Source of the DNA: Phytoseiulus persimilis
Lineage: Eukaryota > Arthropoda > Arachnida > Mesostigmata > Phytoseiidae
Assembly (NCBI GenBank): GCA_037576195.1
Contig: CM075102.1
Span: 22,378,745 to 22,442,744, forward strand
DNA length: 64,000 bases
Direction of reading: 5' to 3'
Positions 1 through 12,262 of the stretch are shown here, piece after piece (the stretch's first letter is position 1; the number at the start of each line of letters is the position of its first letter). The notes below the pieces were generated by a model. That model saw only the letters and a program-made list of their open reading frames with translations, was not told where the DNA came from and ran no database searches. The translations under genes were made by a program, and so were the position numbers.

Positions 1-47
1 CCTTTTCGACAATCGATCGCACCAATCATACTCCGAAGAGTACATAC

Positions 48-220
48 ATCGAAAGACACAGTGCCCCCGAGCGAAACGGTATCAATCCGGATCAGGCAAG
101 TTAATGACGTATTGTTGCTTCCAGCTGGATGGCACGTATAGTCCTTCATGTAGATTTCATCGAGCCCGAGTATAACCTCCGTTTCAAACTTGAGGGTCAC
201 CCTGCGGTTGCACGGATAAC
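48..220 (-). CDS. Partial group-7-allergen-like secreted protein gene (third exon)
   Basis: This is an exon of a member of the secreted-protein family found across the window. It is bounded by an acceptor (GAGCAG before 220) and a donor (GTATGT after 48). Its length of 173 nt equals that of the third exon in the two best-preserved members at 16.3-17.5 and 26.3-27.4 kb. The reading frame enters one base into a codon, as in those genes. The translation keeps the same layout: a beta-strand-like segment with KFETE, then two cysteines about 15 residues apart (YTC and LTC), then a hydrophobic strand. The next exon lies beyond the left window edge. Upstream, 405-792 has stretches that may be the first exons (LDPQEPIHVIEV resembles the second-exon LDP motif; a hydrophobic Met-led segment starts at 792), but I could not join them in frame. 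The gene may be intact or degenerate. The exon is well supported; the family name is inferred from pattern only. Confidence 0.5.
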
Positions 221-2018
221 CTGCTCATTGCAAGAGAGCGGTTACATCTTTGAATGAGAACGATTCCAGAGAGGCCACTTCACAATCAACCTCGTTGTTT
301 ACCTGTGCAGAGAGGCTCGGTTCTTGCGTCCTGAAACCTGCTATGTCCATCGATTGCGAGCGATTGAGCCTTAAGTGGCAATCAGAAGGGGTTGGGAATG
401 TTAGTCAATGGAAAATTGCGAGATTCCCCGTAGTCTCGAATTTGATGGAGCTTCCGCCTGATTCTATCTGATTACGGAATCCACGAACCCAGCACCCAGT
501 GTTGAACATAGCCCGATTGACAACGTAGGTCATAGCTTCAATTTGAGAGTACACCATCCCCGGGATGAGTCCAACAAGAGTGAGCTGAAGCAACGATTTC
601 CTGCAACCAGATAAAAGTTTTGCTATCGAGGGTGAAATCCATGAAATAATATCGGCTACCTCGATCACGTGGATCGGTTCTTGAGGATCCAGCGAAGGAT
701 GGCTCACATTCTAGCTTGGATCCGTTGTCTTCCAAGCGAGCAAAAGTCTGCACTGGTAAAAGCAAGTTTATAAGTAATATTTTGTAGTTCATGAACGACT
801 CTACCGCGCTCACCTGACGATCGTGTCATTCCCATTGTTTTCACGATATTTCGTGCACTTATGTCGGTCTAACGTTATAAAACTTCTCCTGATCCTCGTT
901 CTGTGTACAGACAACAGGGCTGTCAAAGCCCTGGCGAACGAGGTGGGAAAGATCTGGCTCTCGAGACTTTTTAATTACACCTCAGGAGTTGGAACATCTG
1001 TATCTGTCTGTGGCGAGATGGATCATGGTGACCTCGGGAGCGACTCGTCGGGAAGACGAAAGCTGTGCACAACTCTCTGGGTTAAACCCCGAGGCCATAA
1101 GGACGCTATCAAAGTACTATACGCCGCTCATAGTGCGCCTATAATGACCCCGTGGCTCTAGACCCTTCCCGAAGACACCATCAAGGAAGGAGAAGTTTGA
1201 CCTGGATGCTAACGATGACAAACTCATTCCTGACAAACCAATGATGTAAGAAAGGGTGGTCAAATCGGGCTTGGAGTTTTCTTCCTCTTCCCTCATCACC
1301 CCGGTCCCGAATTTCTCCCTTATGATCGGAAGCTGCAAGGATCACGCGTATCCTTGTGCGGGATCCCGCGGGTCGGAGAACCTCGAGCATGATGCCTAAG
1401 CCCTCGAAAGTTCGGCCTTGTTTGTGTGACTTGTTGCGGAAAAGTCACTTGTTGAAAGTGATGCAAAAGTTTGAGGGCAAGGCAAGTTGTCTTTGGAAGA
1501 GCTGGATGATATGTTCCTGATGTGTGTGACGGCAGTCAATCCTTGGGTCATGAGTGACAAGCCTTTGTTAGCTGTGGTGGCTTATTCGCACAACGCGGGT
1601 CGGCAAAACATGACTGTAACTATCGACCGCCTCCGGCTGAAGAGCCCCTCCGTATCGTCCGAATTGCGTAAAGCACCACTTTCCAAAATTATAGGTAGAA
1701 ATCCGTTACTGACAATCCCGGAGAGTCCAATTCGGGATCGTGCGCTACATGAGGCTGTCCACTAGTCGATGGGGCGCGGTCCTGAGTTCCATGTCATCAA
1801 CACTAAAAACCCGTGAGATTCGATAACGAGAAATTCAGAAGAGAAATCTCCAGGCTGCTGACAAGAATTGGGAACACTAGGAAGAACTGGAATGACACTC
1901 ATCAATGTGAAACGGACATTCTCCAAACTCAACGGAGGACAGAGAACCACATGGTTGAGGCAAGAATTTATTCGACAGAACCAGGAGTCATTTCCATCTC
2001 TTCCAGCTCTTGAGAGGA
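221..2018. other. Stretch without a supported gene
   Basis: Apart from possible upstream exons of the partial secreted-protein gene (405-792, minus), I see only short open frames with no recognisable domain, splice context or repeat. Confidence 0.4.
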
Positions 2019-3167
2019 TTATAACTGAGGCATGCGAAAGCCGAACGAAATAAGGTCCAGAGCATGTGGGTAGCCAATGTTCCAGAACCACAACAGCTGG
2101 TTCGCGACGTGTTCGTTGAGTTGTCTCTTGAACTCTGGATAGCTGTGAATGTTGAATATCGTGTTAATGGTTTTCGGTTGGATGAAGATCAAAAATGAAA
2201 GCATTCCGCTCGCCTGCTACAGCGGCCGACTCCTTGTACCCCGAGGATCCTTTCCGACATGAGGATCGCTCCATTCCCATGAAGATCGCTATCATGATAT
2301 TTCGCTCCACCGAAAACGTGAGCATGGCATGATCAAGACAAACTCTATCAAGGAAATCCAACCTTCCACCGAGGCGGACGCTTCCCTGAACAATGTCCGA
2401 TGAAAGCGAGATTGTTGGCGGAGTGAATGTCTCGACACGCGCGTGATCTCCGGGCTTCCCTGTGAACTCGATCCAAGCGGTAGGGTTACCGGTCATCCGA
2501 GTCTCCGTTGCGATCAATCGTTTGTCGTATGCACCGACTTCCTGGAATTCGGATTCGGCTGACTCATTCCCTGCTCTCGTCGCGGTCCAGCCCTGCGTTT
2601 TCCGCCACGTCTCCTCCGGATATAACATTTAACTCACCTGGACCTCAGCATTCATCATGATTCGGATACTGCTCATGGAGACAGCACAACCGATCTTCAC
2701 CTCTGAGCGGAGAGTTTCGTTTTTGCAACGACCTAGGCGATGAAGTTTCTTGATGCCCACGATTTTGCCATGCGTGAACCTAGCACGAATATCTCGCCCT
2801 GCGCACGGAAGATATCTATGAGGTTTACCTTAATTACCTTGAAAGGTACCCCCGGAATGGGATCAAGAGGCTCTTTATGCATACTCACCGGAGTCCGTTA
2901 CGTTGACATCAAAAGGATCCGCTTCATTCGGGTCGAAATTGACGGTTGAAGTCTGCAAATGAAAAGTTGTCAGTCGTGGATTCCAAGAGCCCGCAAACAT
3001 GTAGGATGACCGGAAGGGGGGGGGAGTTGCAGAGTTCAGATTTAAATCACCTCGGTTCTGAAGTCCTTGAGAACTTCATCCACGAATGCCTCCGGAGTGA
3101 TGATCGCTAGGCCCACAGAGGCAACGGCCAAGAGGACACCCGCTCGAGCAATCGAGTTCGTCATCAT
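2019..3167 (-). CDS. Group-7-allergen-like secreted protein, five exons (diverged member)
   Basis: The reconstructed exons are 3051-3167, 2889-2952, 2638-2828, 2363-2592 and 2019-2142, joined in frame into about 241 residues. The start is the first of two adjacent ATGs at 3167. The first exon encodes a hydrophobic signal peptide (VLLAVASVGLAII) followed by an amphipathic helix. The second exon is 64 nt, exactly as in its paralogs, and keeps the DPxxAxPF motif. The third has the paired cysteines (GRC and IGC) and ends in MMNAEV. The fifth has the family's last amphipathic helix (YPEFKRQLNEHVANQL). Introns 1, 2 and 4 have good GT-AG borders. The third (45 nt, acceptor CGCAG at 2593-2597) is very short and the least certain. 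The family resembles the group 7 mite allergen / BPI-like fold, known as secreted lipid-binding-type proteins; this assignment is from pattern only. It is the most diverged of the three complete members. Confidence 0.65.
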
Positions 3168-5460
3168 CGAAGAAGTTTCACAGTTCTCTGGAGGGGTAAT
3201 CTCGTCGTAGAAGAATCTCGGAAGCCTCAATCCAGGGCGAGATCGGGAGAACGAACTGAGCGGACGTGTCTGATCCTAACCGGGAATGCTTCTTACCTCG
3301 ATTTGGTCCGTGATGAACTGTTTCCAATCGGAGCTCGCTTTTAATAGTTGGAGGGGGCAAGGGAGCAGCGCGATGCTCAGTATGCTCTAGCTGATAGGTC
3401 AGTAATCCCATCACACTATGAAACGAATCTCGTTGGGACCGAATGGTTCAAACGGCCCTTATCTCGGGAAAGTACCAAGGTTATTCTGCAAGCTTGGTTG
3501 AGTTCATCAGTGAACAGTTCAGAAAATACGCCCCGAATGAGCGATGGGATTCCAGTCTCAGCAACCAGACACAGAGAACGCGATTTGTGGGAACCTTCGG
3601 GGCTGCCTGGTTTCTGGAATTCTGAAACAGTTTCTCTCGAAATGAGGGAATCAATGTCGAGGGGAAGCTTCGCTTGAGCCCTTCATCGGTTCATTATTCC
3701 GGCCCTGCAATAAGTTTCGTCAAGCTTGTCAAAGATGTGCGCTCCTCTCAAAGAAGAAGACAAACGGGGGTTCATTATCCAGGTTTTCAGGAAGCAGGCA
3801 TCACGACCATGTTCATATCACGCTTCCGAGAGCTGACTTCACGCATTCTATGCCGGACAAAGACTGACCGGGCTTCGAAACACGTTTGTCTTTTCCGATG
3901 ATGCATGGGCTCGAATATCGCCGAAAAATATCGCGCTATATGCTGAGAATTGACATCGACGCGACAGTCTCAACTCTGAGGATTCGTTGTGATGACAAAG
4001 CGGATCAATAATCAACTCAACAAGTTTTCAAACTCGGGCAGTGATTTTGTCTCCCTTAGCGCTCACTAGCTAGCCTGACTCCAATCGGTGTTGTAATTAG
4101 GACCCCTGGATTTCGGGGAAGCCTGGAAATTTCGTCGCGGTCAGCGAGGCTTCATCCGCGGCGGGGACCTCGAATGGGGAGAATTGGATTAAACCTCATT
4201 GAAGCCGCCAATTTGCCGCTTTTTTCTATTTTGGTTCCTGCCTTACTCATGACGAAGTTATCCATAAAAATACCGGCCGGCCTAACCTGTGATCCAAATT
4301 AACGCCGGGGCAGCGGTTTGGAGCTCGACGAAACCTCGCATACTCACGCGGAATCGGCCCCGAATGGTTATAGGCCGCCTGATACTTTTCTTGAAAACCT
4401 CTGGAAGCCGGAATACGGAAGAAACTTGACAACTTCCTCGTCGCCGGCCGCAGTATCTTCCAGTTCGAAAGGGCGCGCCTCGATTCGGGTGTGGCTGTGT
4501 TTTCCACGGCTACGAACCGAGAAAACTCGGTAACTCTGTCGTTGCGTCTTGAAGAATTGCTCTGTCCGAAAGGCCTATGGTCTGCACAGCGATTCGAGTG
4601 CGTTTGTTCGTTTATCGTGTCTGACAGCGCTCGCAATGAGCTGCTCGCTTCATGATGCTCGGCCGTGGAAAGCCGTGGATGAAACTCGGACGGCTGCCCG
4701 CAGGTTCGCTCAGGTCGCCTTGGTTCCAAGCACGGTAAGGTTCACCTGCGACAGTCACCTCCATGGCCCGACCGTCAACGCTCTTCCGCCGTTGCAGACA
4801 TCCACACCATTTCATAACTTCAAGGTAAATGTGATGTGAACCGCACCGTGGATCTTATCGCGGTCAGGCCTGAACAAGCTTCAGTGCTATTGATCAATTG
4901 CCATGATGGGCGTCCCAGAAAAGAAAGAAACCTCTCTCAAGTACTCAGCTATTCCGAGACACGGCAAATTCTGCTTCAGATCCTTCAAGTGCGAGAGATC
5001 AATCATAGGCTCATGTCATCAACGATGACAGATACAGTTGACGCTGTTGACAGTGATCATGACGCCCTGGGCCACCTGAACCGCGAGCATAACACTATCT
5101 CCTTCCGACTTACTAAATGAGAATCTCTGCGACTCATGAGACCATTCCTGACCGAAGCTGGGGGAAGGCGAAATTTCTATCAGTACGTTACGGATGAAAC
5201 TATATCGATCTGGTGCGAGATCCTCTGGGTGATCTGCATCAGGTCGTCGATGGACGAAAGGCGGAATCCAGGAATGGTCAATTAAATCTAGAACGTCCCC
5301 AAACCTCATCCTGGATCCGCCAAGAGAACAATTCGAGACAAATCACCTCGAACATGAAAAGGTCTCCTCGAAGAGGATGATTGCGACAGGATAATGGAAG
5401 CGTGATGATAGGGACAAGCCTTCTCTATCATGGAGACAGATACATATTCTATTGAATGAA
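3168..5460. other. Intergenic stretch, nothing recognised
   Basis: The open frames here overlap in several frames and show no domain, signal peptide with splice context, or repeat structure that I can support. 3460-3620 and 9690-9960 share a short similar stretch (around AGGTTATTCTGCAAGC), so both may belong to an old dispersed repeat. Confidence 0.35.
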
Positions 5461-5589
5461 TCACCTAGATGCCGCATATCAAGGGTCGACAAAGTCAGGG
5501 CCCCGGGACAAAATGGCTGGCGACCAGGAAGGGAATATCCGGGGTCGACCTCGGGATGGTTTTGGGACAGATTCGCGACCAATCACAGA

Positions 5590-5860
5590 GTCGATCTGAT
5601 TTTACTTTTCAGAGTCGATCTGGCCAAATTTGGGGATTATGGAGATGATTCTCGTGTCGATCTGACCATACTTTCCGGCATCCAGGGAGGCAGTTTCGGA
5701 GTGGATCTCGGCATACTTCTGAGGGTTAATGGAGGTGGTTCCGAGGTCGGTCTGACCACATCTCCTGGGCCAAGATTCCAAGATCGACCTCGCAATCACC
5801 CCCATGGACCACAAAATGTACGGTCAGATCGACCTCGGAATCACATCCATGAAGCCTAAA
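5590..5860. repeat. Degenerate 45-bp minisatellite block
   Basis: About five to six diverged units of the window's 45-bp family lie here. On the plus strand they read around GTCGATCTGACCATACTTT, so the block is inverted relative to the large 11.8-14.4 kb array. Read on the minus strand, the units give a 15-residue repeat around KYGQID. Units have diverged enough that the period is only visible through the conserved GGTCAGATCGAC core. Confidence 0.7.
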
Positions 5861-6899
5861 AAGTATGGTCAGAGGAAAAATATGATTCAGACCAGGGCGA
5901 AATTATCTTCGAGAAGTCTCCATGGGGCACGGATTCAAATACCTAGAGGAATTTCCATGATGATTCAAATGGGGAGAGACAACTACGCTCAGATGCTATT
6001 CGGATGTCGCAGCGAAGCGCGATAGGGTACGCTAGTCTACACATAAAAGGCATTCCACCTGAATAAAAAGACACACTGATACCTAACGACGGAGCTCTCT
6101 ATCCTCGTTCCTAGCTGGGCATCCGTTTTTCTGAAGCTCTGTGACAGGTTATGGGCCCAGGCCGCTAGTTCTGAGAGGAAAGTTAGAGTTCGGGGATCTA
6201 GTCGGGTGTCAAGTGCCAAGATCGAAGATGATGCCGATGACACGGTGATCAAGTGCGCTGCACGAAGTCAACCGAGGGGCCATCTAGGAGCAAACTCGAT
6301 ACCGCAATTGGTGGAACACATGCAAAAATCTGGAGAAGGATGAAAAAAAAACGACGAGAAAGGTCGAATGTATATTACGGAAGAAAGATAGCCCACAAAG
6401 GCAACGCCAGGGTTGGCGAGCTGTTCCCGCGTCAAGGACCGCGACCGTAGCAGGCTAGAAGAGAGCCTGGAGAACAAAACGAGAGGATGACCCAGAATTT
6501 GAGAAGATCAGTGTACGTAGCTGGCGTACAGTAGTCCCGAAGATCGCTGGCCCCGAGTTTCCTGGAAGTAATACTTAACGGAGAGACATCTCTCTATCTC
6601 ATCTCTCTGGGGTCTTCGAGTCCCCAGACACCCGAAGGCAGAGGAGAGAGATTTAGAGGGTGCAAGCCCCTCACTGGCCAGGAATGTCTAGGATTCCTGG
6701 TTCGAGCGACAGGCATCTCTCACTTCCTATAAACATCAAAGAAGAAGAAAAAAAAACTCGCTGATATCAAGTGCGGTGGCTGACAATGTATATCAGAAGA
6801 TCCGCTAAGCTTGCTCGCGCCTGATGTTCATATATATTATGCTATGTATACACACAGATCCAAATGAAACCATAACCATAAGATCATGGATAAAGATAC

Positions 6900-7640
6900 A
6901 GCGAAAGAGGTTTGAGACGTCATCACAAGATCAGCTCTTCAAGATTTGTACTGATTTCTTTGTTCAGTTGAGTTTGATCTTCAGTTGGTCACCAGAGGAT
7001 GACATGTCGACTCACAGAGCCGAGCTTTCGAGTCTTTTCAATGAGTTTAACATTGGTCTGCGAGCTAAGAAGTAGAATTCTCTTCCGGATCTTCTGCTTG
7101 TATGTGAGGCGCCACAGATTTAACGTCAGAAGTTCGAGAATTTCCTTCCTGGCTGGATGCTTTTGTCTAAAGATCCAGCAAAAGGTTCTAAAGAGTTAGT
7201 CCATCAATTGTGCATGTTTGAGAGGACTTCCAAGACAGGACCTATTTCAGAGACTCCTGAAGCGTTTCAGCTGAGGCGAGGTGGCTTCAGACACCAGACA
7301 ACAAGAAGAACGACCTGTGTCTCTTCTGTAAGAAGAAAGGTCACTACTTGAGGCAGTGTAGCAACTGGATTGCGGCTGGCAGGCGTCGGAGACCCGGTAC
7401 GTTGGTACCCAAAGCTCAATCAGAAAGCATGGCACTTGCCCTTTCACATGAAATATGTGAGATTTCGGCTGACGCGAATCGATGGTGGGTCGACAATGTA
7501 GCTACCCAACATGTTACTCATTGTGCCGACTGCTTCATCGAGTTCCAGGAGTTCGGTGAAGCTCACAAGGTGGAAGTTGTTTTAAGCTGTCGCTATGGGA
7601 ACCATTCCAATCCTGACCGATCCTTTTCCGTGGAGTGAGA
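6900..7640 (+). pseudogene. Ty1/copia-type gag and protease remnant
   Basis: The translated pieces follow the order of a copia polyprotein. A gag helical segment (LFKICTDFFVQ ... SPEDDMSTHRAELSSLFNEF) lies at about 6930-7075. A CCHC zinc knuckle, CLFCKKKGHYLRQC, with the Cx2Cx4Hx4C spacing lies near 7315-7360. The retroviral-type protease start WWVDNVATQHVTHCADCF lies near 7480-7540. The usual catalytic triad context, D-S/N-G-A, reads D-N-V-A here, so the protease would probably be inactive. The gag segment ends at a stop at 7073-7075 and the next piece is in another frame, so the coding region is broken. No integrase, RT or LTR was recognised nearby. This is a decayed fragment of an LTR retrotransposon of the copia superfamily. 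Confidence 0.8.
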
Positions 7641-9030
7641 AAATGTGGCCAACAAGATACGCGTGGACACAATTCGTGATTTGCAAAGAATAATAATCGG
7701 AAAAAGGAATATAGGCTCGGCTCCCACCGAGAGAGAATTTCCGGATGACACTTGTTCTCTCAATCAATCTTGTGCATCTCAATCAAGACGGCAACGATCT
7801 CGACGCATGGAGCTCTTGCGACGACCCCGCATGGGAGATGGAGCGACTCCGACCCACAGAACTTGAGTTTAGTAGTTCCCCGCCCCGGGGGGACGTCTAC
7901 TCCGAGACAATCTCGATCCGCTCCGGGAGGGGAGTTTCAATGCCGTGGAATTCCCCCGTCTGAAGTTCTGTCGTATATCAATGTGGAGTGCCAAGAGATA
8001 TTTTTACGCCCGTGGTTCGAAGACGACCTATAAGAAACCGCTAGCTATCATGGTTTCCGTGAAAATTTTGTTTTCCATCGGAAAATGTCGTCGAATCGGT
8101 CGAACCTGTCAGTGAAGGACGCAAGGAAGGATCAGTGGAGGAGGCAGCAGGTGATGTTGAGTCCGTTCTGAAAACCATTCCATGTGGATAACCTGCGATT
8201 CCTGCGGGAAACCGGTCGATCAAGGGAGGCGATGTTGCGTCTTCCATTCACTAGAGCCGTCCCGGGGGTCTAATTGCGGCTGTGTGGAGTCCACTTCACG
8301 ATTCTTGAAACTGATCAGCAGAACAAGAATCACCACAAATTTGGAGGGAAGTTCCCAAAGCCTCGGGCGTTTCTAGTTTCCCACGCTGAGGGAATCACGG
8401 CTACCTTGAACGATAATCTTATCGGGTCTATGCAGCTCCAGCGGCTTAAGTCTGTCAAGTTTCTAGACCATTGTGCAAGCGTCCGATCGTATACTGAATC
8501 AGATGCAGTCAGCAACGGGATGAGGATCGGACTCACGAACAGTGACGCATTTTTAATCGATCACTGCTGAGGTGCGCAACCAGAGTTCCTTTCGAGATCC
8601 GCTAAGAGAACCCTCATCCTCTAACGTTCCACACGGGCGAGGCGCATAACAATTGTAACGTGGTAACACTCCGGGGTAAAGATTGGGAATAGGTCGAAAG
8701 TTATTCCACCTGGGTTTCGCACTGTGGCATTCATGAGCATCCGTCGATCCATCGCTCAACGCCTGAGGCTCCCAAGCTTCTGCAGTAGTTTATCTCCAGT
8801 ATGACAAACGAGCGCTTCCTAACATTGGGATCATTCCAACGGGATTACGTCAAAATGTTATCTTTCGCTTGGTTGATGCCCCAGAAGACACAGTTTCGGA
8901 GCTTGGCCGGGGGGGCGGCGGCCAAGGATGTGATGACGATGATGATGGTGATGATCAACATCGACGCGAGTTCTTCATGACGCAATCAACATGGTTTTCG
9001 AACCTGCAAAGATTTTCCTGATAACACAGA
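7641..9030. other. Stretch without a supported gene
   Basis: There are only short overlapping open frames. A G-rich run and a GAT/GAC simple repeat (about 8905-8960) are present. I see no domain or splice-supported exon. Confidence 0.35.
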
Positions 9031-9039
9031 ATCTTTGCG

Positions 9040-9146
9040 GAACAATTTCGTTCATCGAAGTGTTATTCAATCCACCCTTCCCAATATTATCGAAGAGTTT
9101 TGGAGGGGGCCTCGCCCCCCTTGTCCCCCCCTGGGTACGCCACTGA
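9040..9146 (-). mobile_element. Possible end of a nonautonomous hAT-like element
   Basis: On the minus strand the sequence starting at 9146 reads CAGTGGCGTACCCAGG and then a G-rich stretch. This start is common at the ends of nonautonomous hAT-type and related repeats in animals. I did not find the matching opposite end or a clear 8-bp target duplication, so this is only a candidate. Confidence 0.3.
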
Positions 9147-9179
9147 GAGTGCTGTGAATTCGTGGACGTCATATCCATC

Positions 9180-10165
9180 CCTGAATCACCCCCATGAACG
9201 TCGAAAACGTATCAATTCAGGAAACACCTTCATAGTCTATTGGGCGAGCGACTGAGAGAATGACAAATTCACGAGCTGTCCCCTCTTCATGGGTTTCCCT
9301 TTTAGCGTACTCCTGGCTTCGACGCCACGTGGATTCTCAGGATATTCTGTGCTTCGTTCGAAAGTTGGTGGTGTTGGCTGATTCAGCGTTGCGAAATACG
9401 ATTTCGGTCGACGAATATCGATGCTCAAGGGCTTGTCATTCCTCGTTAGAGTCTCACAACGGTACAGATCGACGAAACGACACAAAAATTCCATCGCGCT
9501 GAACCAGTCTCAACCGCTCTGCAATTGGGAGAGTAGGTTTTCAGGCTCATCCTCTTCGGGCTCATACGTTTGGGTTCCATCTTTCTGAGTTCGATTTTCT
9601 GGGCTCATGCATTTCAAGCTCGAATTTTAGGCTCGTTCGACCCTAGCCGTTCGATGTGGGACACCTCACTGTAAGAACTGTCTCTTTGAAGTCCGAGTCT
9701 ATCCGGATCATGCAAACATCGTCCACAGCCGAGGTCACCGAGGTTATTCTGCAAGCGTGGATGATTTTTAGCAGTGAACTGTTCGGGACATGCGCCGAAG
9801 ATGATCGGTGCAGCTCCAGTCTCAACGACCAGACACAAAGCTCACAATTTGTACGAGATCTGTGGGGACATTCCCAAAGCCTCACGCATTTCGAGTTTCC
9901 CACACGAACGGCTCAACTCTGTAAAGCTCCTAGGCCATTGTGGTCATGGTCGCCCTTCTTTCGACTATGACTCAGCCGCCCGTGGACAGCCTCCGGACCC
10001 GTGTTCTAGCGCAGGATTGCGGTTCACTACGGGCTTGAGAACTGGGGCACAGTTGGGAGCTGAACGAAAAGATAGGAACGAAAAATTGCAGCGGGAGGCC
10101 TTTAGGGCGGCGGTCGAAGGGGGGGAATTCAAATCTAATTTGTGTTGTACATCGAATTCGGCACT
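9180..10165. other. Stretch without a supported gene
   Basis: This contains low-information sequence with a short tandem of TTC(G/T)GGCTC-like words (9540-9610) and a stretch resembling 3460-3620. No coding feature could be supported. Confidence 0.3.
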
Positions 10166-10179
10166 ACGAGGTGCTGTTG

Positions 10180-11165
10180 TTTGGGTTGAATGAGGGTGTG
10201 GCAGATAGTAGACGACTCGAGGCTAGGAGAGCATTCCTCAGATCTAGGAGGAACAGCGCAAGAAACTCTCAAAGTATGGAGACATCCCTGAGGAACTACA
10301 CAACAGCAGAAAACCTATATCAGACGGAGATGATAAGCAGAAAGCATGAAAGCTGACAGGAGCTCTGCGCCGCCTTGAGGGAAGACCTTTGGGGAAAGCC
10401 ATAAAAGATCGTCCAGGGAAACTCGGCCAGAGGCGCCCACCCTCTCTCAAGAAACCACCGAAAACGCTATCGCCCAGCCTTCCCGAACGAACCCAACGCA
10501 CCATGGCTATACGCATTGCCAGGTGCTATCGAACGGTATCAACTGAGGCCCTCCTGGTACTCTACAGACTTATTCCTTGGCCCTTGCTCGCTGAGGAAAG
10601 AACAAAGGTCGGACAAGAGAACAACAAGACGAACGCCCTATACGACCCTGACAACACAGTCGAAGAAACACGACCAGACGAAGGAATTCGGGAAGATACC
10701 ATGAACGCATCGCAGCAACGAGGGAAGGCCGCCGCTCACGGGCACTGGGCTTGAAGCTGTATCCCGGAAGTTCAACAACGGTATGAGAGGGAGTTTGGCG
10801 AATTCACCTACCACACCGCACAGATGTTAACCGGACATGGCTGCTTCCAGTCATACCTGCACTTCATTCAGGAGACGCCGAGCGACAGCTGCATATTGTG
10901 CACAACAGGGGAACCTGACGACGTGACTCGTACGGTTATAAACTGCCCGACTCTGGCCAGTCCACGGGGACCTCTGGCAAAGACCACCGTCCCCGATCTG
11001 GGAGCCAAAATGCTGTCGAGCGAGAACTATTGTAACAAAATCACACGCAAAGTCGGATGCATTTTCAAGAAGAAAGAAGTCCTTTTTAGAGAACGCGACA
11101 GGAGATTCCAGCCTCTCCCGGGCGGGCCCTCGGCGAACTCGCCCAGCAGGTCACCGACAGACTAA
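10180..11165 (+). pseudogene. R1-like non-LTR retrotransposon fragment, internally deleted
   Basis: The pieces match the known order of R1-clade ORF2 outside the catalytic core. A linker before the RT (ELCAALREDLWGK near 10350-10395) is followed almost at once by the post-RT region (IARCYRTVSTEALLVL ... IPWPLLAEER, 10510-10605). Then comes the C-terminal Cys-rich domain (LTGHGCFQSYLH ... CILCTTGEPDDVTRTVINCP, 10827-10955). The palm motifs of the RT are missing, so a large internal deletion has occurred, and several frame changes separate the pieces. It is unable to move on its own. The related fragment at 63.1-64.0 kb is of the same general clade. Confidence 0.8.
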
Positions 11166-11704
11166 CCAGTCAACAAAGGTGAAGTGGCATGAAGAGCAAG
11201 AATCGAACGAAGCGCTCACCCGATGCTCGGATGCAATATTCCCACAGGTACAGCCTGAGTTCTCGACTCATGTGCAGCAGAGGAGGGTTAGTGAGTGATC
11301 CCTGCGAGGCGAGTTTCACACTGCCTGAATTTTCTTTCCGAGGCGTCCGCGAACGGATTCCCCGGGGCTCAGCCCCCCGGAACCTCTATGGACGAAAAAA
11401 AAAGGATAGTAGACGACAGAGTTTCGGGAATCATAAACCCATGCCGACCGGTGACAATAGACGGAAAGTTCTACGTGAAAAAGTTCAAGGAATAAAAAAA
11501 AGACTCGGAAGAGCGTTCATATGCCTCTATCGATGACTTCCTTCAAGGCAACGCGGTGACTCGCGAAGATAATCTGAATACCATCCGGCCCTGCGAATCA
11601 GGACCGTTTCTATTCGAGGGAAACATCAATGACATGAGGACGAAAAAAATTCCATCCATGGATAGCGAGCATACTGAAGGCAAATATGGATTTACCAGCC
11701 GGCC

Positions 11705-11732
11705 TTTGGCCGACTGGAGTCGGCCGCGCTGC
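11705..11732 (+). other. Terminal hairpins of the composite element
   Basis: GGCCGACTGGAGTCGGCC is a perfect 8-bp stem with a 2-base loop. It is followed by a second GC-only hairpin (CGCGC/GCGCG). The first hairpin is kept in the 60.4-kb copy and partly in the 60.9-kb copy. Confidence 0.6.
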
Positions 11733-11815
11733 GCGCGGTTGGACGGCGCTCCCTGCCATCGAGGCACTTTTCTCTCCCTTCACTGGTTCAGCATTCTGAT
11801 TTTGAAAAATATGGT

Positions 11816-12262
11816 CAGATTCGTCTCGGAATAACCCCTCCATAGTTGGAAAGAAAGGCTCAGATTTGCCCCGGAATCACCCTCCAGAGTTGGGAAGTAA
11901 TGCTCAGATTGGCCCCGGAATCACTCCTCCAGAGTTGGAAAGTAATGCTCAGATTGGCCCCGGAATCACCCCTCCACAGTTGGAAAGTAATGCTCAGATT
12001 GGTCTCGGAATCACCCCTACAGCGTTGGAAAGAAATGCTCAGATTGGCCCCGGAATCAGCTCCAGAGTTGGGAAGTGATGCTCAGATTGGCCCCGGAATC
12101 ACCCCTCCAGAGCTGGAAAGTAATGCTCAGATTGGCCCTGGAACCACCCCTCCAGAGTTGGAAAGTAATGCTCAGATTGGCCACGGAATCACCCCTCCAG
12201 AGTTGGAAAGTAATGCTCAGATTGGTCTCGGAATCACCCCTCCAGCTTTGGAAAGAAATGCT
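11816..12262 (+). repeat. 45-bp minisatellite array, block 1
   Basis: About ten tandem units are built on CTCCAGAGTTGGAAAGTAAT, with GCTCAGATTGG as the best-conserved part. The first units keep an older form (AAATATGGTCAGATTCGTCT) like the dispersed degenerate copies. Because 45 is a multiple of three, two frames stay open and translate as 15-residue repeats. I treat these as noncoding. Confidence 0.9.

Noticed and set aside
6690..6720. Possible tRNA or SINE B box (GGTTCGAGCGA)
   Set aside because: No matching A box or cloverleaf could be built around it. Similar weak matches near 25590 and 45930 also failed.
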